A stretch of 39,631 nt of DNA. Origin: Candidatus Mediterraneibacter merdipullorum. GTDB lineage: Bacteria > Bacillota > Clostridia > Lachnospirales > Lachnospiraceae. The DNA lies in assembly GCA_019117125.1 (NCBI GenBank), contig DXAL01000034.1:1-39631 (forward strand), given 5' to 3'. Shown here one piece after another: positions 8,101 through 18,096 of the stretch. Numbering within the stretch: position 1 is the first letter of the stretch; each line of letters starts with the position of its first letter. The position numbers were made by a program, and so were the translations under genes. The notes beneath the pieces were generated by a model. That model was not told the DNA's origin. It saw only the letters and a program-made list of their open reading frames with translations, and did no database searches.

Positions 8101-8477
8101 GAGAGGGGCAGAATCCCAAATACGTCGCCCTGCTTGCGGGATTCGCCATGCTGTATATGCAGCAGAGCAACCGGGATTCCAAAATCCGCCTGGTACTGCT
8201 GGACGAAGCGTTCTCCAAGATGGACAAAGAGCGCAGCGAAGTCTGTCTGCGGTATGCGAGAGAGCTGGAGCTGCAGCTTATCGTCTGCGTGCCGGACGAA
8301 CGGCTCCAGTCCCTGATACGGAATGTGGACAGTGTGTACGGATTCCGGCGGTCCGACAACCAGATAAGCATGATGCACATCGACAAGGGGGATTATCTTA
8401 AGATGCTGGAAGGCGGCGCTGGAGCTGACAGCACGGGAGAACGCAGGACAGGAGATGACAGGCTGGAAGAAAAATAA
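5073..8477 (+). CDS. jetC: JetC-like (MukB/MksB-type) SMC ATPase
   Basis: 1134 residues. I chose TTG 5073 because AGGAGGAG (5061-5068) sits five bases upstream; a further TTG at 5043 is possible. Walker A GKSGSGKST is at residues 35-43, the ABC signature region SGGEGQ near 1008, and Walker B LVLLDEAFSKMD near 1040. Between the two head halves lie long Glu/Arg/Lys-rich coiled coils interrupted around residues 475-620 by a less charged segment, the likely hinge. This is the layout of MukB/SbcC-like condensins: ATP-driven DNA loop extrusion with JetA and JetB. All motifs are intact, so the complex should be active. The next gene is rplJ with its own promoter; no JetD (TOPRIM, DUF3322/DUF2220) gene follows. 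Confidence 0.85.
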   Translation: MRQPKKLFTRILINNWGGISHKVLTLHEHVNLFSGKSGSGKSTVMDAVQVVLYGSVSASFLNKAADDSKNKRSVLSYLRGAQKDGRVNRGGMDFCSQIVMEIEDTGTHIVTCIGAAFEVGKNDTDLKRYCFFSHSGRMPEDGYLHDGVPYTIDRIRRLTKERADSTDNRGHGEVNRIYPSREAYLNTLYEVIFGYVEQTRMITMEKSAIALRMTNGTGQFIRDYMFPKSRENTVAVISEQLGAYREIRERVEDLEKRIEMLEAVREADRELTLVRSERLRAETILKYIDIEGCHARLAARRDDLERAQEELEHADQKQGALQETLRELRARLVDVKAELRKSDYGRKEQELREMEHIIKLLADNSADWRQILHRLKCWEEDETATDYVSNRALQLISDFAAGKVTAPACGELRSHLKEAMENLTEELTETALSIREMTKELREKEEAFEDMSNDRKPYPKELKEARHQLQQALSDRYGRTVRVHILADLFDITDKKWKDAVEGRLGRLKKSMITEPACAMDAAKIFRKMKRFEDADFINSAAIQREMPQAEAGSLYEAVHTDVDYVDQCLKRYLGRIQKCETVEELDQVSDGVTPDCYSYSNYIFRHLRSRDYTKGACIGTKISRARLRELEDETDRLRERLIGERQREAELKNARKYETLTQSTDQLMRLASAADELEAYLEKADRLRKELKELEDGTRTAQLKIEQEELERQTGAKEEESQEVRKEQLRLSGVLGAARRDIGELEEKLSGLTEGFAPDEPLREEVAGEIKKRSESAYRQSVRARAERLAEQETELYDARTIARNQFNREYPSYGFTGVEHANDGYDQVLERCRSDFEPQYKEEFRKQYELVYHSLRDNVIATIHGEIKAAYRHRRDINRMLAKIRFSDSIYQIDILPAKNENGQFYDMLMAEELDSKVVDSDGIDGQMSLGDDEFFRKYEQKIRLLTDKFMPPREEDSQNREKHRQEMEKFADYRNYLTFSMYEQVIDENGVEKKNYVDDMAGVDSGGEGQNPKYVALLAGFAMLYMQQSNRDSKIRLVLLDEAFSKMDKERSEVCLRYARELELQLIVCVPDERLQSLIRNVDSVYGFRRSDNQISMMHIDKGDYLKMLEGGAGADSTGERRTGDDRLEEK

Positions 8478-8486
8478 CGAAAATCC

Positions 8487-8515
8487 TTGACAACCCCATC
8501 CCGTTGTGCTATTTT
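8487..8515 (+). promoter_or_regulatory. Sigma-A promoter of rplJ-rplL
   Basis: Consensus TTGACA (8487-8492) and TATTTT (8510-8515) with 17 bp spacing, starting 10 bases after the jetC stop. The predicted start near 8522 is where the L10 leader begins, so rplJ-rplL does not depend on readthrough from the jet genes. Confidence 0.8.
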
Positions 8516-8521
8516 ATATGA

Positions 8522-8690
8522 GCAACTGCCGAAGACAGTAGGTGCTGTAAAGCGTAAGGTTTCAAACGCCTACCGAGGAGAGTCAGATTTTATACATGTG
8601 TATGGATTTGTGAACCTCTGCGTCTTTGGATGCGGAGGTTTTTTATTATCTTACTTTGGCAGTACACGCAAGACTATAAGGAGGTGTACC
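8522..8690 (+). ncRNA. L10 ribosomal protein leader (r-protein L10-L12 binding element)
   Basis: The leader holds ctgccgaagacagtaggtg, an aagcgtaaggtttcaaacgc hairpin and cctaccgagg, the conserved pattern of the L10 leader found before rplJ in Firmicutes, where L10-L12 binding lowers expression. It ends with an intrinsic terminator (8613-8645) and then the rplJ ribosome-binding site, so control is probably by transcription attenuation. The structure was matched by eye, not by a covariance model. Confidence 0.85.
8613..8645 (+). terminator. Attenuator terminator in the L10 leader
   Basis: AACCTCTGC (8613-8621) pairs with GCGGAGGTT (8632-8640), nine pairs, followed by a T run. Its place inside the leader, 50 bases before rplJ, fits regulated premature termination. 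Confidence 0.85.
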
Positions 8691-8695
8691 AGAAA

Positions 8696-9319
8696 GTGGC
8701 AAAAGTGGAATTAAAGCAGCCCATCGTACAGGCAATCGCAGAAGAAATCAAAGACGCTCAGTCAGTTGTTCTTGTTGATTACCGCGGACTTACCGTTGCT
8801 CAGGACACAGAGCTGCGTAAACAGCTCAGAGAAGCCGGCGTCGTATACAAGGTATACAAGAACACGATGATGAAGAGAGCTTTCGAGGGGACAGAGTTTG
8901 AAGGTCTTGAGAGCTGTCTGGAAGGACCGAGCGCCATCGCGGTATCCAAAGATGACGCGACGGCTCCGGCAAGAATCATCTGCAAGTTCGCGAAAGACGC
9001 TCCGGCGCTTGAGCTCAAAGGCGGCGTCGTAGAAGGAACCGTTTATGATGTGGCAGGACTTACAGAACTTTCCAAGATTCCGTCAAGAGAAGAGCTTCTC
9101 TCCAGACTGCTTGGAAGCATGCAGTCACCCATCGCAAACTTTGCCCGCGTTATTAAGCAGATTGCTGAAAAAGGCGGCGAGGCAGCACCGGCAGAGGAAA
9201 CAGCAGAGGCTCCGGCAGAAGAAGCACCGGCAGCTGAGGCAGCAGAGGCTCCGGCAGCAGAGGCGGCTGAGACAGCAGAAGCTCCGGCAGCAGAAGCAGC
9301 TGAGACGCCTGCAGAGTAA
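8696..9319 (+). CDS. rplJ: 50S ribosomal protein L10 with long acidic Ala/Pro/Glu tail
   Basis: 207 residues from GTG 8696, with AAGGAGGTG at 8678-8686; the frame is open further upstream only through the leader. The start VAKVELKQPIV and segments VDYRGLTVAQ, YKVYKNTMMKRA and LEGPSAIA are typical of L10, which anchors L12 dimers to the ribosomal stalk. The last ~48 residues are low-complexity repeats of Ala, Glu and Pro (AEAPAAEAAET type), making it longer than the usual ~165-175 residue protein. The tail is encoded by imperfect repeats of ggcagcagaggctcc. Confidence 0.94.
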   Translation: MAKVELKQPIVQAIAEEIKDAQSVVLVDYRGLTVAQDTELRKQLREAGVVYKVYKNTMMKRAFEGTEFEGLESCLEGPSAIAVSKDDATAPARIICKFAKDAPALELKGGVVEGTVYDVAGLTELSKIPSREELLSRLLGSMQSPIANFARVIKQIAEKGGEAAPAEETAEAPAEEAPAAEAAEAPAAEAAETAEAPAAEAAETPAE

Positions 9320-9442
9320 GGCGGACACAGGCAGCGTGCAGCGCTGTGCGTAAAGAAAATCCCGGAGGCAGGACGCCCGGGCAAAAAGAAGTCCTGACAG
9401 GAAGAAAGAGAAAAAACAATAAGAAAATGGAGGATATCAAAA

Positions 9443-9820
9443 ATGGCTAAATTGACAACAGCTGAAATGATCGAAGCGATCAAAGAGTTATCAGTATTAG
9501 AGTTAAACGAGCTTGTAAAAGCATGTGAAGAAGAGTTCGGCGTATCTGCAGCAGCAGGCGTTGTAGTTGCAGCAGCAGGCGGAGACGCAGCAGGCGGAGC
9601 AGAGGAGAAAGATGAGTTCGACGTAGAGCTTGTATCCGCAGGCGCTTCCAAGGTTAAAGTAATCAAAGTCGTACGCGAGATCACAGGTCTTGGACTGAAA
9701 GAGGCGAAAGAGCTCGTAGACAACGCTCCGAAGGTAGTGAAAGAGGGCGCTTCCAAGGCAGAGGCTGAGGAAATCAAAGCAAAACTCGAGGAGCAGGGAG
9801 CAGAAGTCAACCTGAAATAA
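9443..9820 (+). CDS. rplL: 50S ribosomal protein L7/L12
   Basis: 125 residues. The N-terminal dimerisation domain ([20 protein letters not shown]), the Ala/Gly-rich hinge, and the C-terminal factor-binding domain ([20 protein letters not shown]) are all present. It forms the stalk that recruits translation GTPases. It lies 123 bases after rplJ with ggaggatat upstream, and is followed by a terminator, so rplJ-rplL form a two-gene unit. Confidence 0.96.
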   Translation: MAKLTTAEMIEAIKELSVLELNELVKACEEEFGVSAAAGVVVAAAGGDAAGGAEEKDEFDVELVSAGASKVKVIKVVREITGLGLKEAKELVDNAPKVVKEGASKAEAEEIKAKLEEQGAEVNLK

Positions 9821-9845
9821 TCAGACTGCCATCAGAGAAAACACC

Positions 9846-9882
9846 GGACCGCGGAAGGAACGACACTTCTGCGGTCCTTTGC
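9846..9882 (+). terminator. Intrinsic terminator after rplL
   Basis: GGACCGC (9846-9852) pairs with GCGGTCC (9871-9877), extended by AAG/CTT, followed by TTT. It divides rplJ-rplL from rpoB-rpoC, although some readthrough is usual here. Confidence 0.75.
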
Positions 9883-9946
9883 ATTAAAAGGGCGATATGA
9901 TACCATATCTGCCGAAAATTGTCAAGAAAAAAACAAGAAATAGTTG

Positions 9947-9976
9947 TTGACAATAAAAAGAGCTTTGTGATATAGT
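9947..9976 (+). promoter_or_regulatory. Sigma-A promoter of rpoB-rpoC, inside an inverted repeat
   Basis: TTGACA (9947-9952) and TATAGT (9971-9976) with 18 bp spacing. An arm AAAGAGCTTTGTGA (9957-9970) overlaps the promoter and is complementary at 12 of 14 bases to TCACAGGGCTCTTT (10027-10040), which is followed by more T. Transcripts starting here, near 9983, would lack the left arm. Confidence 0.75.
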
Positions 9977-10080
9977 AAAAAATGCACTATTATGGAAAGG
10001 TATGCCATATAAGAAGCAAAAATGCTGTCACAGGGCTCTTTTTCATATTTGTATAGATTAACAAGAGGAGTGAAACGTCA

Positions 10081-13000
10081 ATGGAGAAAAACAGGATTCG
10101 TCCCATTAAAACCGGAAACAGCTTCCGCATGAGCTATTCCAGGCAGAAAGAAGTATTGGAGATGCCCAATCTCATTGAAGTTCAGAAAGATTCCTATCAG
10201 TGGTTTCTCGATGAAGGACTCAAAGAGGTATTCGACGATATTTCCCCGATTGCTGACTACAGCGGTCACTTAAGCCTGGAATTCGTGGATTTCACACTCT
10301 GCGAAGACGAGGTGAAGTACTCGATAGACGAGTGCAAAGAGCGCGATGCGACCTACGCCGCGCCTCTGAAAGTAAGGGTCAGGCTCCACAACAAAGAGAC
10401 AGATGAAATCAACGAACATGAAATCTTCATGGGTGACCTTCCGCTGATGACAAAGACGGGAACCTTCGTCATCAACGGCGCAGAGCGTGTCATCGTCAGC
10501 CAGCTCGTGCGCTCCCCGGGCATCTATTATGGCATCGCTCATGACAAACTCGGAAAGAGGCTCTTTTCGGCGACCGTCATCCCGAACAGAGGCGCATGGC
10601 TCGAGTATGAGACCGACTCCAATGACGTTTTTTATGTGCGCGTAGACCGTACGAGAAAGGTGCCGATCACGGTCCTCATCCGTGCCCTCGGCATCGGTAC
10701 GAATGCGGAGATTATCGATTTGTTCGGAGAAGAGCCGAAGATACTCGCAAGTTTCGGAAAAGACACTGCTGAGAACTATCAGGAGGGTCTTCTCGAACTG
10801 TACAAGAAGATACGGCCGGGCGAGCCGCTGGCGGTGGACAGTGCGGAAAGTCTCATCAACAGCATGTTCTTCGACCCGAGACGCTATGACCTTGCCAAGG
10901 TCGGACGCTATAAGTTCAATAAGAAGCTGATGCTCCGGAACCGCGTCAACGGCAGGATACTGGCAGAGGATGTGGTAAGTCCCCTGACCGGTGAAGTCGT
11001 TGCGGAAAAAGGCACGAAGCTCACCCGCGAGATTGCGGACGAGATACAGAATTCGGCTGCTCCGTCCATATGGGTAGAGTCCGAGGACGCTTCCAGGAAC
11101 ATCAAGATACTCTCCAATATGATGGTGGACCTCCGGGCTGTCGTGGACATCGACCCGAAGGAAGTGGGCGTGACCGAGCAGGTATACTATCCGGTGCTGG
11201 CAGGCATCATCGAAGAGTCCGCAGGGGACATCGACGAGATGAAGCGTATGATACGCCGCGACCTCCACGACCTGATACCGAAGCATATTACGAGGGATGA
11301 CATCCTTGCGTCCATCAACTACAACATCCATCTGGAGTATGGCATCGGAAACGACGATGACATCGACCATCTGGGCAACCGCCGCATCCGTGCGGTCGGC
11401 GAGCTGCTCCAGAACCAGTACCGCATCGGTCTGTCCAGACTGGAGAGAGTGGTGCGCGAGCGCATGACGACACAGGACCAGGAGGGCATCTCCGCCCAGT
11501 CGCTCATCAACATCAAACCGGTGACGGCAGCGGTGAAAGAGTTCTTCGGCTCCTCCCAGCTGTCCCAGTTCATGGACCAGAACAACCCGCTGGGCGAGCT
11601 GACCCACAAGAGACGTCTCTCCGCACTGGGACCGGGCGGTCTCTCCAGAGACCGTGCAGGATTCGAGGTGCGCGACGTACATTATTCCCACTACGGAAGG
11701 ATGTGCCCCATCGAGACGCCTGAGGGACCGAACATCGGTCTGATTAACTCCCTTGCATGCTATGCAAGAATCAACCAGTACGGATTCGTGGAGGCTCCGT
11801 ACCGCAAGGTCGACAAATCCGACCCGGAAAATCCGCGTGTAACAGACGAAGTCGTCTACATGACCGCGGACGAGGAAGACAACTACCATGTGGCTCAGGC
11901 GAATACGCCGCTGGACGAGGAAGGACACTTCGTCAACAAGAACGTGTCCGGCCGTTACCGCGAAGAGACACAGGAATACGAGAGAAATAAATTCGACTAC
12001 ATGGACGTATCCCCGAAGATGGTATTCTCCGTGGCGACCGCGCTCATCCCGTTCCTCCAGAACGACGACGCGAACCGCGCCCTGATGGGCTCAAACATGC
12101 AGCGTCAGGCAGTGCCGCTGCTCACCACAGAGGCTCCGGTCGTGGGTACGGGTATGGAAGTGAAGGCTGCTGTAGACTCCGGCGTCTGCGTGGTCGCAGA
12201 GCAGGCAGGTACGGTGGAGAGCTCCACATCGACGGAAATCGTCATCCGCCACGAGGACGGCACGAAGCAGTCCTATAAACTGACGAAATTCCAGCGGAGC
12301 AACCAGAGCAACTGCTACAACCAGAGACCCATCGTGAACAAAGGCGACGTGGTCGAGGCGGGACAGGTCATCGCGGACGGTCCCTCCACGGCAGGCGGAG
12401 AGATGGCGCTGGGCAAGAACCCGCTCATCGGCTTCATGACATGGGAAGGCTACAACTACGAGGACGCCGTGCTCTTAAGCGAGCGCCTCGTACAGGACGA
12501 CGTATACACCTCCGTCCACATCGAAGAGTATGAGGCGGAGGCAAGAGATACCAAGCTCGGACCCGAGGAGATTACAAGAGACATCCCCGGCGTGGGCGAC
12601 GACGCACTCAAAGACCTGGATGAGCGGGGCATCATCCGCATCGGCGCGGAAGTCCGCGCAGGCGACATCCTCGTCGGAAAAGTGACGCCCAAGGGCGAGA
12701 CCGAGCTGACTGCGGAAGAGCGGCTGTTAAGAGCCATCTTCGGCGAGAAGGCGCGCGAGGTAAGAGACACCTCCCTGAAAGTGCCCCACGGCGAGTACGG
12801 CATTGTCGTAGACGCGAAGGTATTTACAAGAGAGAACGGAGACGAGCTCTCACCGGGCGTCAACCAGGCAGTGCGCATCTACATCGCACAGAAGAGAAAG
12901 ATATCCGTCGGCGACAAGATGGCAGGACGCCACGGGAACAAGGGTGTCGTATCCCGCGTGCTCCCGGTGGAAGATATGCCGTTCCTGCCCAACGGACGTC

Positions 13001-13944
13001 CCCTGGACATCGTGCTGAACCCGCTGGGCGTGCCGTCCCGTATGAACATCGGACAGGTGCTTGAGATACACTTGAGCCTTGCGGCGAAAGCGCTGGGATT
13101 CAACATCTCCACGCCGGTGTTCGACGGCGCCAACGAGGTAGACATCATGGATACCCTGGACCTGGCGAACGACTATGTGAACCTGGAATGGGATGAGTTC
13201 AAGAAGAAACACGGAAAAGAACTCCTTCCGGAAGTGCTCCAGTACCTCTCGGACAACCGGGAGCACCGCAAGCTCTGGAAGGGCGTGCCGCTCTCAAGAG
13301 ACGGAAAAGTCCGCTTAAGAGACGGGCGCACCGGAGAGTTCTTCGACAGCCCGGTCACCATCGGACACATGCACTATCTGAAGCTCCACCACCTCGTGGA
13401 TGACAAGATACACGCGCGTTCCACCGGTCCGTACTCCCTCGTCACACAGCAGCCGCTGGGAGGAAAGGCACAGTTCGGCGGACAGCGTTTCGGAGAGATG
13501 GAAGTGTGGGCGCTGGAGGCGTACGGCGCATCCTACACGCTGCAGGAGATACTGACCGTGAAGTCCGACGACGTCATCGGACGTGTGAAGACTTACGAGG
13601 CAATCATCAAAGGCGAGAACATCCCGGAACCGGGCGTTCCCGAATCCTTCAAGGTGCTCCTGAAAGAGCTGCAGTCACTGGCTCTGGATGTCCGTGTCCT
13701 CCGCGATGACAATACAGAAGTCGAGATAAAGGAAAACGTAGACTACGGCGAGACCGACCTGCGCCACATCATCGAGGGCGACAGAAGATACCGCGATGAC
13801 AACGAATCCTTCGGGGCGCACGGATATACCGAGCAGGAGTTCGTAGACGGCGAGCTGGAAAATGTGGAGTCCGAAGAAGAACCGGACGACAGCGACCTTG
13901 GTGAGATTGAGTTTGAAGAGTATTCCGGATATGATGAAAACTAA
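10081..13944 (+). CDS. rpoB: DNA-directed RNA polymerase subunit beta
   Basis: 1287 residues, complete. The rifampicin region reads [32 protein letters not shown] in part, with the susceptible-type Asp, His and Ser at the key positions. Further hallmarks are [11 protein letters not shown], the [12 protein letters not shown] segment and the C-terminal [18 protein letters not shown] clamp region. Beta forms half of the polymerase active cleft. It starts after gaggagtgaaacgtca and ends three bases before the rpoC ribosome-binding site. The last ~45 residues are acidic. Confidence 0.97.
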   Translation: MEKNRIRPIKTGNSFRMSYSRQKEVLEMPNLIEVQKDSYQWFLDEGLKEVFDDISPIADYSGHLSLEFVDFTLCEDEVKYSIDECKERDATYAAPLKVRVRLHNKETDEINEHEIFMGDLPLMTKTGTFVINGAERVIVSQLVRSPGIYYGIAHDKLGKRLFSATVIPNRGAWLEYETDSNDVFYVRVDRTRKVPITVLIRALGIGTNAEIIDLFGEEPKILASFGKDTAENYQEGLLELYKKIRPGEPLAVDSAESLINSMFFDPRRYDLAKVGRYKFNKKLMLRNRVNGRILAEDVVSPLTGEVVAEKGTKLTREIADEIQNSAAPSIWVESEDASRNIKILSNMMVDLRAVVDIDPKEVGVTEQVYYPVLAGIIEESAGDIDEMKRMIRRDLHDLIPKHITRDDILASINYNIHLEYGIGNDDDIDHLGNRRIRAVGELLQNQYRIGLSRLERVVRERMTTQDQEGISAQSLINIKPVTAAVKEFFGSSQLSQFMDQNNPLGELTHKRRLSALGPGGLSRDRAGFEVRDVHYSHYGRMCPIETPEGPNIGLINSLACYARINQYGFVEAPYRKVDKSDPENPRVTDEVVYMTADEEDNYHVAQANTPLDEEGHFVNKNVSGRYREETQEYERNKFDYMDVSPKMVFSVATALIPFLQNDDANRALMGSNMQRQAVPLLTTEAPVVGTGMEVKAAVDSGVCVVAEQAGTVESSTSTEIVIRHEDGTKQSYKLTKFQRSNQSNCYNQRPIVNKGDVVEAGQVIADGPSTAGGEMALGKNPLIGFMTWEGYNYEDAVLLSERLVQDDVYTSVHIEEYEAEARDTKLGPEEITRDIPGVGDDALKDLDERGIIRIGAEVRAGDILVGKVTPKGETELTAEERLLRAIFGEKAREVRDTSLKVPHGEYGIVVDAKVFTRENGDELSPGVNQAVRIYIAQKRKISVGDKMAGRHGNKGVVSRVLPVEDMPFLPNGRPLDIVLNPLGVPSRMNIGQVLEIHLSLAAKALGFNISTPVFDGANEVDIMDTLDLANDYVNLEWDEFKKKHGKELLPEVLQYLSDNREHRKLWKGVPLSRDGKVRLRDGRTGEFFDSPVTIGHMHYLKLHHLVDDKIHARSTGPYSLVTQQPLGGKAQFGGQRFGEMEVWALEAYGASYTLQEILTVKSDDVIGRVKTYEAIIKGENIPEPGVPESFKVLLKELQSLALDVRVLRDDNTEVEIKENVDYGETDLRHIIEGDRRYRDDNESFGAHGYTEQEFVDGELENVESEEEPDDSDLGEIEFEEYSGYDEN

Positions 13945-13961
13945 TGGGAGGAGCCATATCT

Positions 13962-16900
13962 ATGCCAAATAACAATGAACAACAATATCAACCGTTAACA
14001 TTTGATGCAATCCGTATCGGACTGGCTTCACCCGAAAAAATCCTGGAGTGGTCCAGAGGAGAAGTCACAAAGCCGGAGACCATCAACTACAGGACCTTAA
14101 AGCCTGAAAAAGACGGTCTGTTCTGCGAGAGGATATTCGGACCGAGTAAAGACTGGGAATGCCACTGCGGGAAATACAAGAAGATACGCTACAAAGGCGT
14201 TGTCTGCGACCGCTGCGGCGTCGAAGTGACGAAGTCCAGCGTCCGCCGCGAGCGCATGGGGCACATCGCCCTGGCGGCTCCGGTATCCCATATCTGGTAT
14301 TTCAAGGGCATCCCGAGCCGGATGGGACTGATTCTCGACATCTCTCCCAGGACACTGGAGAGAGTGCTCTACTTCGCATCCTATATCGTACTCGACAAAG
14401 GCGAGACCGACCTGCAGAACAAGCAGATACTCTCCGAGGCAGAGTACCAGGAACTGAAAGAAAAGTGGGGCGGCAGGGCATTCCGCGTGGGAATGGGCGC
14501 AGAGGCCATCAAAGAGCTTCTGGAAGCCATTGACCTGGAGAAAGAGTGCGCAGAGCTCCAGACAGCGCTGGAGAACGCCACAGGGCAGAAGCGCGCCCGC
14601 ATCGTCAAGAGACTGGAAGTCGTGGAGGCATTCCTGGAGTCCGGCAACCGTCCGGAATGGATGATCCTCACCGCAATCCCGGTCATCCCGCCGGACCTGC
14701 GTCCGATGGTGCAGCTTGACGGCGGACGTTTCGCCACATCTGACTTAAACGACCTGTACCGCAGGATTATCAACCGCAACAACCGTCTGAAAAGACTGCT
14801 GGAGCTGGGCGCGCCGGACATCATCGTGCGCAACGAGAAACGGATGCTCCAGGAGGCGGTGGACGCCCTCATCGACAACGGACGCCGCGGACGTCCGGTC
14901 ACAGGACCGGGCAACCGTGCGCTCAAGTCCCTGTCCGACATGCTGAAAGGAAAGTCCGGACGCTTCCGTCAGAACCTGCTCGGAAAACGTGTGGACTACT
15001 CCGGACGTTCCGTTATCGTCGTGGGACCGGAGCTGAAGATTTATCAGTGCGGTCTCCCGAAAGAGATGGCGATTGAGCTGTTCAAGCCGTTCGTGATGAA
15101 AGAACTGGTGGCAAACGGCACAGCGCACAATATCAAGAATGCCAAAAAGATGGTCGAAAGACTCCAGCCGGAAGTGTGGGATGTGCTCGAGGAAGTCATC
15201 AAAGAGCATCCGGTCATGCTGAACCGTGCTCCTACGCTGCACAGACTGGGCATCCAGGCATTCGAGCCCATCCTCGTAGAGGGTAAGGCAATCAAGCTGC
15301 ACCCCCTCGTATGTACCGCATACAACGCGGACTTCGACGGAGACCAGATGGCGGTCCACGTACCGCTGTCCCAGGAAGCACAGGCAGAGTGCCGCTTCCT
15401 CCTGCTCTCCCCGAACAACCTGCTGAAGCCGTCAGACGGCGGTCCGGTGGCGGTACCGTCCCAGGATATGGTCCTCGGTATCTACTACCTGACCCAGCTC
15501 CGTCCGGGCGCCAAAGGAGAGGGCATGTGCTTCCGCAGCGTGAGCGAGGCGATACTCGCCTATGAGAATGGATACATCACCCTCCATTCCCAGATTAAAG
15601 TCCGCGTGTCAAAGACCATGCCGGACGGCACCGTGAAGACGGGAACCATCGACGCGACACTGGGACGCCTGCTCTTCAACGAAATCATTCCCCAGGACCT
15701 GGGATTCGTGGACAGGGAAGTGCCGGGCAACGAACTGCTGCTTGAGATTGATTTCCACGTAGGCAAGAAGCAGTTAAAGCAGATACTGGAGAAGGTCATC
15801 AACACACACGGCGCGACACAGACGGCAGAAGTGCTCGACGATGTCAAAGCCATCGGATACAAATACTCCACAAGAGCGGCGATGACCGTATCCATTTCCG
15901 ATATGACCGTGCCGCCGGAGAAGCCGCAGATGATAGAGGACGCTCAGAATACGGTGGATCGCATCACAAAGAACTACAAGCGCGGCCTTATCACAGAGGA
16001 AGAGCGTTACAAAGAAGTCGTAGAGACTTGGAAGGCGACCGACGACAAACTGACGGACGCACTGCTCTCCGGTCTGGACAAATACAACAACATCTTCATG
16101 ATGGCGGACTCCGGAGCCCGCGGTTCCGACAAGCAGATTAAACAGCTTGCCGGCATGCGCGGTCTGATGGCAGACACGACAGGACGCACCATCGAGCTGC
16201 CCATCAAGTCCAACTTCCGTGAAGGTCTGGACGTACTGGAGTACTTCATGTCCGCCCACGGCGCGCGGAAAGGTCTGTCCGACACGGCGCTGCGTACGGC
16301 TGACTCCGGATACCTGACAAGACGTCTGGTAGACGTATCCCAGCAGCTGATTATCCACGATACAGACTGCGTGGGACCGGATGAGGAAATCCCGGGCATG
16401 TATGTACATGCATTTACGGATGGAAATGAAGAGATAGAGAGCCTGCAGGACCGTATCACAGGAAGATTCTCCTGCGAGGACATCAAAGACAAAGACGGCA
16501 ATGTGCTCGTGAAGAAAAACCACATGATTACGCCCCGCCGCGCGGAGCGCGTCATGAAGAAAGGCGTGGACGAGAACGGCGAACCGCTGCAGAAGGTGAA
16601 GATACGCACCATCCTGACCTGCCGCTGCAAGAACGGCGTATGTGCGAAGTGCTACGGAGCCAACATGGCGACCGGCGAAGTCGTGCAGGTCGGCGAGGCA
16701 GTGGGAATCGTGGCGGCACAGTCCATCGGCGAGCCGGGTACACAGCTTACCATGCGTACCTTCCATACCGGCGGTGTGGCGGGCGATGACATCACACAGG
16801 GTCTTCCCCGTGTCGAAGAGCTCTTCGAGGCGAGAAAGCCGAAGGGTCTTGCCATCATCACAGAATTTGCCGGAAAAGCGACCATCAGCGATACCAAGAA

Positions 16901-17762
16901 GAAACGGGAAGTCATCGTCACCAACGACGAGACAGGCGAGTCCAAGGCTTACCTCATCCCGTACGGCTCACGCATCAAGATTCAGGACGGCGACGTGCTG
17001 GAAGCAGGCGACGAGCTGACAGAAGGAAGCGTCAATCCGCACGACATCCTGAAGATAAAAGGTCTGCGCGCAGCCCAGGACTACATGCTCCGCGAGGTAC
17101 AGCGTGTATACCGCCTCCAGGGCGTTGATATCAACGACAAGCACATCGAGGTCATCGTGCGCCAGATGCTCAAGAAAGTCCGCATCGAGGAAAAGGGCGA
17201 TTCCGAATTCCTTCCGGGCACCATGGTCGACGTACTCGAGTTCGAGGATGTGAACAAAGAGCTGGAGGCAGAAGGCAAAGAGCCGGCAGCGGGCGAGCAG
17301 ATCATGCTCGGTATCACAAAGGCTTCCCTTGCTACAGACTCCTTCCTGTCAGCGGCATCCTTCCAGGAGACGACGAAGGTGCTGACAGAAGCAGCCATCA
17401 AGGGCAAGGTAGACCACCTTGCAGGTCTGAAGGAGAACGTCATTATCGGTAAACACATCCCGGCAGGTACGGGCATGAAGAAATACCGCGACGTCGCCCT
17501 CAACACAGACGCCCACATGGTGAACCTCACGCCGGACGGAAAACTCATCCGGAAGCCGGAGACGGCAGAAGACGAGGAGGGAGCGGAGGAATCCGCAGAA
17601 GCGCAGGAAACGGCTCAGTCCGAAGATACAGCAGCTGAGGAAACCGCAGCGACAGCAACAGAGACAGCAGAAACTGCAGCGGAGGACACCGCAGAAGAAA
17701 CAGCCGAAACAGCAGATGCCGATGTGGCAGACGCTGCACAGGATGCAGAAGAGACAGAGTAA
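13962..17762 (+). CDS. rpoC: DNA-directed RNA polymerase subunit beta' with acidic Ala/Thr/Glu tail
   Basis: 1266 residues from ATG 13962; an earlier ATG overlaps the rpoB stop but GGGAGGAG (13946-13953) points to 13962. The catalytic NADFDGDQM motif is intact, as are the N-terminal zinc cysteines (CHCGKYKK ... CDRCG) and the second zinc site ([13 protein letters not shown]). The final ~65 residues are a low-complexity Glu/Ala/Thr tail beyond the conserved fold, similar in style to the tail of L10. It is co-transcribed with rpoB and closed by a terminator. Confidence 0.97.
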   Translation: MPNNNEQQYQPLTFDAIRIGLASPEKILEWSRGEVTKPETINYRTLKPEKDGLFCERIFGPSKDWECHCGKYKKIRYKGVVCDRCGVEVTKSSVRRERMGHIALAAPVSHIWYFKGIPSRMGLILDISPRTLERVLYFASYIVLDKGETDLQNKQILSEAEYQELKEKWGGRAFRVGMGAEAIKELLEAIDLEKECAELQTALENATGQKRARIVKRLEVVEAFLESGNRPEWMILTAIPVIPPDLRPMVQLDGGRFATSDLNDLYRRIINRNNRLKRLLELGAPDIIVRNEKRMLQEAVDALIDNGRRGRPVTGPGNRALKSLSDMLKGKSGRFRQNLLGKRVDYSGRSVIVVGPELKIYQCGLPKEMAIELFKPFVMKELVANGTAHNIKNAKKMVERLQPEVWDVLEEVIKEHPVMLNRAPTLHRLGIQAFEPILVEGKAIKLHPLVCTAYNADFDGDQMAVHVPLSQEAQAECRFLLLSPNNLLKPSDGGPVAVPSQDMVLGIYYLTQLRPGAKGEGMCFRSVSEAILAYENGYITLHSQIKVRVSKTMPDGTVKTGTIDATLGRLLFNEIIPQDLGFVDREVPGNELLLEIDFHVGKKQLKQILEKVINTHGATQTAEVLDDVKAIGYKYSTRAAMTVSISDMTVPPEKPQMIEDAQNTVDRITKNYKRGLITEEERYKEVVETWKATDDKLTDALLSGLDKYNNIFMMADSGARGSDKQIKQLAGMRGLMADTTGRTIELPIKSNFREGLDVLEYFMSAHGARKGLSDTALRTADSGYLTRRLVDVSQQLIIHDTDCVGPDEEIPGMYVHAFTDGNEEIESLQDRITGRFSCEDIKDKDGNVLVKKNHMITPRRAERVMKKGVDENGEPLQKVKIRTILTCRCKNGVCAKCYGANMATGEVVQVGEAVGIVAAQSIGEPGTQLTMRTFHTGGVAGDDITQGLPRVEELFEARKPKGLAIITEFAGKATISDTKKKREVIVTNDETGESKAYLIPYGSRIKIQDGDVLEAGDELTEGSVNPHDILKIKGLRAAQDYMLREVQRVYRLQGVDINDKHIEVIVRQMLKKVRIEEKGDSEFLPGTMVDVLEFEDVNKELEAEGKEPAAGEQIMLGITKASLATDSFLSAASFQETTKVLTEAAIKGKVDHLAGLKENVIIGKHIPAGTGMKKYRDVALNTDAHMVNLTPDGKLIRKPETAEDEEGAEESAEAQETAQSEDTAAEETAATATETAETAAEDTAEETAETADADVADAAQDAEETE

Positions 17763-17812
17763 GCGGCTGAACAGAGAGACCTGCAGAAAAAACAGATTAC
17801 ACAGGAAAAGAT

Positions 17813-17845
17813 ACCCGCCGGGAAACACATCCGGCGGGTGTTTTG
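17813..17845 (+). terminator. Intrinsic terminator of rpoB-rpoC
   Basis: CCCGCCGG (17814-17821 region) pairs with CCGGCGGG (17831-17838), followed by tgtttt. It lies about 50 bases after the rpoC stop. Confidence 0.85.
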
Positions 17846-17939
17846 CGGAAATGCCGCTGTTTTACTCATTAACGGGCGCTTAGCTCATCAGATGCTATCG
17901 TCGGATATAGTAAATCATCATCATTTATGGCAAAGGATG

Positions 17940-18069
17940 TTGACATCTTGTTGCGGGTGCCTTAAAATAGACACAGATTGTTGCAGTATCCAATCTGGGG
18001 AGAGGGTTGACAGTTAATATGGGAAGAAGTAGCATATTGACAGACAGATAACTGAGTCTGTCCTTTTTT
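17940..18069 (+). ncRNA. Candidate small RNA or attenuated leader
   Basis: TTGACA (17940-17945) and TAAAAT (17963-17968) are 17 bp apart, giving a start near 17975. The transcript would fold AGATTG/CAATCT at its 5' end and stop at GACAGAC (18039-18045) pairing with GTCTGTC (18056-18062) followed by six T, a product of about 95 bases. I recognise no known RNA family in it. Confidence 0.45.
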
Positions 18070-18096
18070 CGTATAATTTTATCACAGTTACATACA

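Noticed and set aside
8487-8714. Open frame across the rplJ promoter and leader
   Set aside because: It overlaps the promoter, L10 leader and attenuator, which explain the sequence fully.
9045-9353. Gln/Arg-rich frame over the rplJ tail
   Set aside because: Frame-shifted reading of the GCA/GAG repeats encoding the L10 tail.
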